Positions 6,583 to 10,022 of a DNA stretch of 10,022 nucleotides are shown here, one piece after another. The notes under the pieces are model-generated. The model searched no databases, was not told the origin of the DNA, and was given only the letters and a program-made list of their open reading frames with translations. The position numbers and the translations under genes were made by a program. Source of the stretch: Bacteroidales bacterium (GTDB lineage: Bacteria; Bacteroidota; Bacteroidia; Bacteroidales; JAADJA01); assembly GCA_029933495.1 (NCBI GenBank), contig JAOZOC010000045.1:1-10022 (forward strand), in the 5' to 3' direction. Every line of letters starts with the position of its first letter. The stretch's first letter is position 1.

Positions 6583-9500
6583 ATGTTAAGACATCTACTT
6601 TTAACATTCGGGATCATCTTATTAGCAAGCTTTTCTGTGTTCTCACAATCAGGTTCGGGGGCATTGAAAGGAAAGGTCATTGATAAGGACACCAAAGAGC
6701 CGCTTGCTTTTGCAAACATCATTCTTGACGATGGAGGAACACAGGTCGGAGGTACAACTTCCGATTTTGACGGTAATTATACAATCAAACCGATTCCACC
6801 GGGCAAGTATAAGTTGAAAGCAACTTATATGGGTTATAAAACAAGCATTACAAATGATGTAAGAATTAACTCAGATCAAATCACATTCCATAATGTTGTG
6901 ATGGAATCGTCGGCAACAAATCTTGAAGAGATTGTTGTTACTGACTATAAGGTTCCTCTTATTGATAAGGATAAAACAATCTCAGGAGGCCATATTACGG
7001 CTGAGGAGATAAAAAAGATGCCAAACCGGTCTGCCGGGGCAATTGCTGCTACTGTTGGGGGTGTTTATTCTGCCGATGGTGGTGTAAGTAATGTCAGGGG
7101 CGCTCGTTCTGATGGTACAATTATGTATATCGACGGTATGAGGGTCATGGGCTCTGCCAGCGTACCACAACAGGCTATTGAAGAGGTTGCCGTTTATCTC
7201 GGAGGACTTCCGGCTATGTATGGTGATGCAAGAGGTGGTATTATTAATGTAACAACAAAAGGACCTTCTCGTTCTTTTGGTGGTGGTCTGGAACTGGAGA
7301 CATCTCAGTTTCTTGATGCTTTTGGCCATAATAGGCTCGGATTTAGTGTACAGGGACCTCTTATTAAGGGTAAAGAAGGAAGGACATCATTACTTGGTTT
7401 CTTTATTTCCGGTGACCTCTTTTATAATAAGGATGGCAGGCCTACTGCTTTTGGCGTTGATATTGCCCAGGATGATTATCTGAGTAGTCTTGAGCAAAAT
7501 CCTTTAAGACCTTCCGACCAAGCCAGCGGGACATTTTTAAATGCAGAATATACACGTGCCGAGAACTTGAAGCATCAGAAATATACTCCAAACTCCTCTA
7601 GATATGGTGCAAACCTCTCCGGAAAAATTGATGTTAGAACCTCTAAAAATACTACTCTGACATTAGGAGGCCAGTATAATTTTAATGAAGGACGTAATTA
7701 TAGTTTTTCAAACTCAATGTTTAACTATGATAAAAATGCATTTTCCAATGGTAACACATGGAGGGTATATGGACGGTTTGTTCAGAGGTTCCCCACAGAT
7801 CCTGAGAGCACATCAGTTATTAAAAATGTTTATTACAGTATTCAGGGGGATTACACAAAAACAAGTGGCCGAACAATGGATGTCAATCACAGAGACAATA
7901 TTTTTGAAATTGGTTATCTTGGTAGTTTCAGCCAATTTAGAACTCCCACTTATGAGCTTGGAAATGTAGATATAGATGGTCAGGAATATACTAATGTATG
8001 GTTGCTGAATAGCTGGGATTATGATACACTTCTTACTTTTAAAGAGGAAAACTATAATCCGCTTATTGCAAATTATACCAGGCAGATTTATGAATTATTC
8101 CCTGAAGGTTCAATTGAGAATGCAACCCAATTGATATCTGCGGGAGGTAAGATAAACGGCCAGGGTCCTCCGGGGGTTTATGGTCTTTGGGGATCTGCCG
8201 GTGCAAACCAGGCCAATTATGGTGTTGGAACAGGTACCCAGGTTTCGTTCAAAGTTGATGTTTCTGCTGATATTGGAAATAACGAACTAAAATTGGGATT
8301 TCAGTATGAGCAAAGAAACAATAGCGGATATGGCTATAATGGAAATGGACTCTGGACACTGATGAGAAGCTATACTAACCTTCATATTCTGGAACTTGAT
8401 GTAGATAATCCTGTTCCAATATATAATGATGGTGTCTTTCAGGATACAGTTCTGTATTATAGAAAATACGACCAACCAACACAAACTACTTTTGACTGGA
8501 ATCTGAGAAATAAGCTCGGACTGGATCCACAGGGCACAGATTTTATTATTGTTGATTCCTGGGATTTTGACAACAAAACAATTCAATATTACGATAAAGA
8601 TGGGGTATTGCATACCGAACAATTGGAGGAGGATCTCTTTAGTATTGATATGTTTAGCGCTGACGAACTTTTATTTGACGGGCGTTATGTAGCTAGCTAT
8701 TACGGATATGATTATAAAGGTAATAAATTAAAGAGTAAGCCAAGTTTTGATGATTTCTTTAATGAAACAGATGAGTATGGAAATTATACAAGACCTATTC
8801 CTGCTTATGAGCCTATATATATGGCAGGCTATATTCAGGATAAATTTGCCTTCAAAGATTTGATTTTTAATGTAGGACTTCGTGTTGACCGTTTTGATGC
8901 AAACCAGTCGGTCTTAAAAGACCCGTTCCTGCTTTATTCAGCCTATTCTGTTGGCGAAACAAAGCAAATTGGTGTTGGTGGTAATCAGGTTTCAGTTCCT
9001 GGCAATATGGGGAGCGACTATATTGTATATGTTGATGATGCAAGAAACCCATCTTCAATAACAGGTTATAGGGATGAATATACCTGGTATAATGCCGAAG
9101 GAATAGAGATTCAGGATCCTTATCTCCTTGATGCAGGAGCCGGTGTTTCCCCATACTTAGTTGATCCGAATCAGGAACATGTAAACGGAAGTGCTTTTAA
9201 GGATTATAATCCGCAATGGACTGTAATGCCGAGGATATCTTTCTCATTCCCAATTTCGGATGAGGCTCTGTTCTTTGCACATTACGATGTTTTGTCTCAG
9301 AGACCTACATCTAATGTCTATGCTGATCCCTCAAGATATTATTTCATCAATACGGCTACCGGAACAATGAATAATCCAAGTCTTAAACCAACAAAAAGGA
9401 TTGACTATGAACTTGGTTTCCAACAGAAGCTGACAAATAAATCTTCGTTAAAACTTACTGTTTTTTATGGTGAAATACGCGATGATATCCAGATTTACCA

Positions 9501-10022
9501 ACTTAATGGTGCCTATCCGAGGCCATATACATCATATAAAAATTATGACTTTAGTACTGTGAAAGGTTTAACTGCAACTTACGACCTGAGGCAATTGAAC
9601 AGTAATACAAGGCTTAACTTTAGTTATACTCTTCAGTTTGCTGATGGTACAGGGTCATCTACAACAACATCGGCAGCATTGATTGCCTCCGGTCTTCCAA
9701 ATCTGCGTGTACTAAATCCTTTAAACTGGGACAGAAGGCATAATTTTACAATGCTACTCGAATACAGATTTACTGATGGAAAGTCATATAATGGGCCGAC
9801 AATAACACGCCATAAAGGAACAGATCAGGAAAAAGTTGTTCAGGTATTGAAAAACCTTGGTGCTAACTTTACATTAACAGGTGGATCAGGTGTTCCATAT
9901 ACTGCTCAGACAAATATAACCGGATTAACAACCGGAGGGACAAGGATTCTTGAAGGAACTATTAATGGTTCCAGACTTCCCTGGCAGTTTAGAGTTGATA
10001 TGAGAATTGACAAAGAGATTTA
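6583..10022 (+). CDS. TonB-dependent outer-membrane receptor, Oar-like with carboxypeptidase-regulatory-like domain, 3'-partial
   Basis: This is an outer-membrane TonB-dependent transporter or receptor; 1146 codons are visible and the frame stays open to the window edge. The start is ATG at 6583 (the ATG at 6578 runs into a stop within four codons). It encodes a signal peptide with cleavage near VFS|QSG (21/22). A CarboxypepD_reg-like beta-sandwich follows (about 28-108: LKGKVIDKDTKEPLAFANI, DFDGNYTI, PPGKYKL). An LEEIVVTDY segment (near 114) precedes the plug domain (about 135-230), with VRGARSDGTIMYIDGMRV and YGDARGGIINVTTKG. The remainder is barrel strands with long aromatic loops and the typical late-barrel element NPSLKPTKRIDYELG (near residue 930). 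The visible end, LPWQFRVDMRIDKEI, resembles a region just before the last strands of this family, so little should be missing. The substrate is unknown. No SusD-like partner lies in the window. Confidence 0.95.
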   Translation, partial: MLRHLLLTFGIILLASFSVFSQSGSGALKGKVIDKDTKEPLAFANIILDDGGTQVGGTTSDFDGNYTIKPIPPGKYKLKATYMGYKTSITNDVRINSDQITFHNVVMESSATNLEEIVVTDYKVPLIDKDKTISGGHITAEEIKKMPNRSAGAIAATVGGVYSADGGVSNVRGARSDGTIMYIDGMRVMGSASVPQQAIEEVAVYLGGLPAMYGDARGGIINVTTKGPSRSFGGGLELETSQFLDAFGHNRLGFSVQGPLIKGKEGRTSLLGFFISGDLFYNKDGRPTAFGVDIAQDDYLSSLEQNPLRPSDQASGTFLNAEYTRAENLKHQKYTPNSSRYGANLSGKIDVRTSKNTTLTLGGQYNFNEGRNYSFSNSMFNYDKNAFSNGNTWRVYGRFVQRFPTDPESTSVIKNVYYSIQGDYTKTSGRTMDVNHRDNIFEIGYLGSFSQFRTPTYELGNVDIDGQEYTNVWLLNSWDYDTLLTFKEENYNPLIANYTRQIYELFPEGSIENATQLISAGGKINGQGPPGVYGLWGSAGANQANYGVGTGTQVSFKVDVSADIGNNELKLGFQYEQRNNSGYGYNGNGLWTLMRSYTNLHILELDVDNPVPIYNDGVFQDTVLYYRKYDQPTQTTFDWNLRNKLGLDPQGTDFIIVDSWDFDNKTIQYYDKDGVLHTEQLEEDLFSIDMFSADELLFDGRYVASYYGYDYKGNKLKSKPSFDDFFNETDEYGNYTRPIPAYEPIYMAGYIQDKFAFKDLIFNVGLRVDRFDANQSVLKDPFLLYSAYSVGETKQIGVGGNQVSVPGNMGSDYIVYVDDARNPSSITGYRDEYTWYNAEGIEIQDPYLLDAGAGVSPYLVDPNQEHVNGSAFKDYNPQWTVMPRISFSFPISDEALFFAHYDVLSQRPTSNVYADPSRYYFINTATGTMNNPSLKPTKRIDYELGFQQKLTNKSSLKLTVFYGEIRDDIQIYQLNGAYPRPYTSYKNYDFSTVKGLTATYDLRQLNSNTRLNFSYTLQFADGTGSSTTTSAALIASGLPNLRVLNPLNWDRRHNFTMLLEYRFTDGKSYNGPTITRHKGTDQEKVVQVLKNLGANFTLTGGSGVPYTAQTNITGLTTGGTRILEGTINGSRLPWQFRVDMRIDKEI

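Noticed and set aside
7277..7483. Alternative-frame open reading frames inside the TonB-dependent receptor (also near 7685-7969 and on the minus strand)
   Set aside because: They overlap a long, well-supported receptor frame and show no domains, signal peptides or sensible composition.

Overview
The window is AT-rich, densely coding DNA from a member of the Bacteroidota. The class and order cannot be settled from the sequence, although a Bacteroidales-like lineage is plausible. The evidence is a TonB-dependent receptor with an N-terminal carboxypeptidase-regulatory-like domain, a sensor with Reg_prop propellers and a Y_Y_Y domain, TAnnTTTG-like promoter boxes, few clear Shine-Dalgarno sequences, and short Lys/Ile/Asn-rich lipoproteins. 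I see no mobile element, CRISPR array, rRNA or tRNA. No stretch longer than 300 bases lacks a gene.

Layout. (1) 1-1017, plus strand: the C-terminal barrel of an Omp85/BamA-TamA-like outer-membrane protein, probably cut at its 5' end by the window edge. (2) 1024-1464, minus strand, convergent with the first gene: a small TTG-started lipoprotein that looks like a degenerate Rieske fold without histidine ligands. (3) 1576-5856, plus strand: a regulatory cluster made of a tiny, extremely basic lipoprotein (GTG start), a 1058-residue LytS-type sensor kinase with 14 propeller blades, and its LytTR response regulator. (4) 5857-6009: an intergenic region with three tandem 21-22 bp repeats whose spacing and core (ACCGTTAAC, ACCGAAAAC, ACCGAAAAT) resemble LytTR operators, followed by a possible promoter box. 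(5) 6010-6462, plus strand: a small single-pass membrane protein with an acidic linker and a conserved-looking C-terminal tail. (6) 6583 to the window end, plus strand: a large Oar-like TonB-dependent receptor that continues past the edge.

Working model (inference). The periplasmic propellers of the sensor detect an unknown envelope or extracellular cue. The LytS-type core phosphorylates the LytTR regulator. The regulator may bind the tandem repeats just downstream of its own gene and control the 6010 gene, and perhaps the TonB-dependent receptor after it. The strongest lead in the window is this operator-like array. The other leads are the histidine-free Rieske-like lipoprotein and the very basic lipoprotein next to the sensor.
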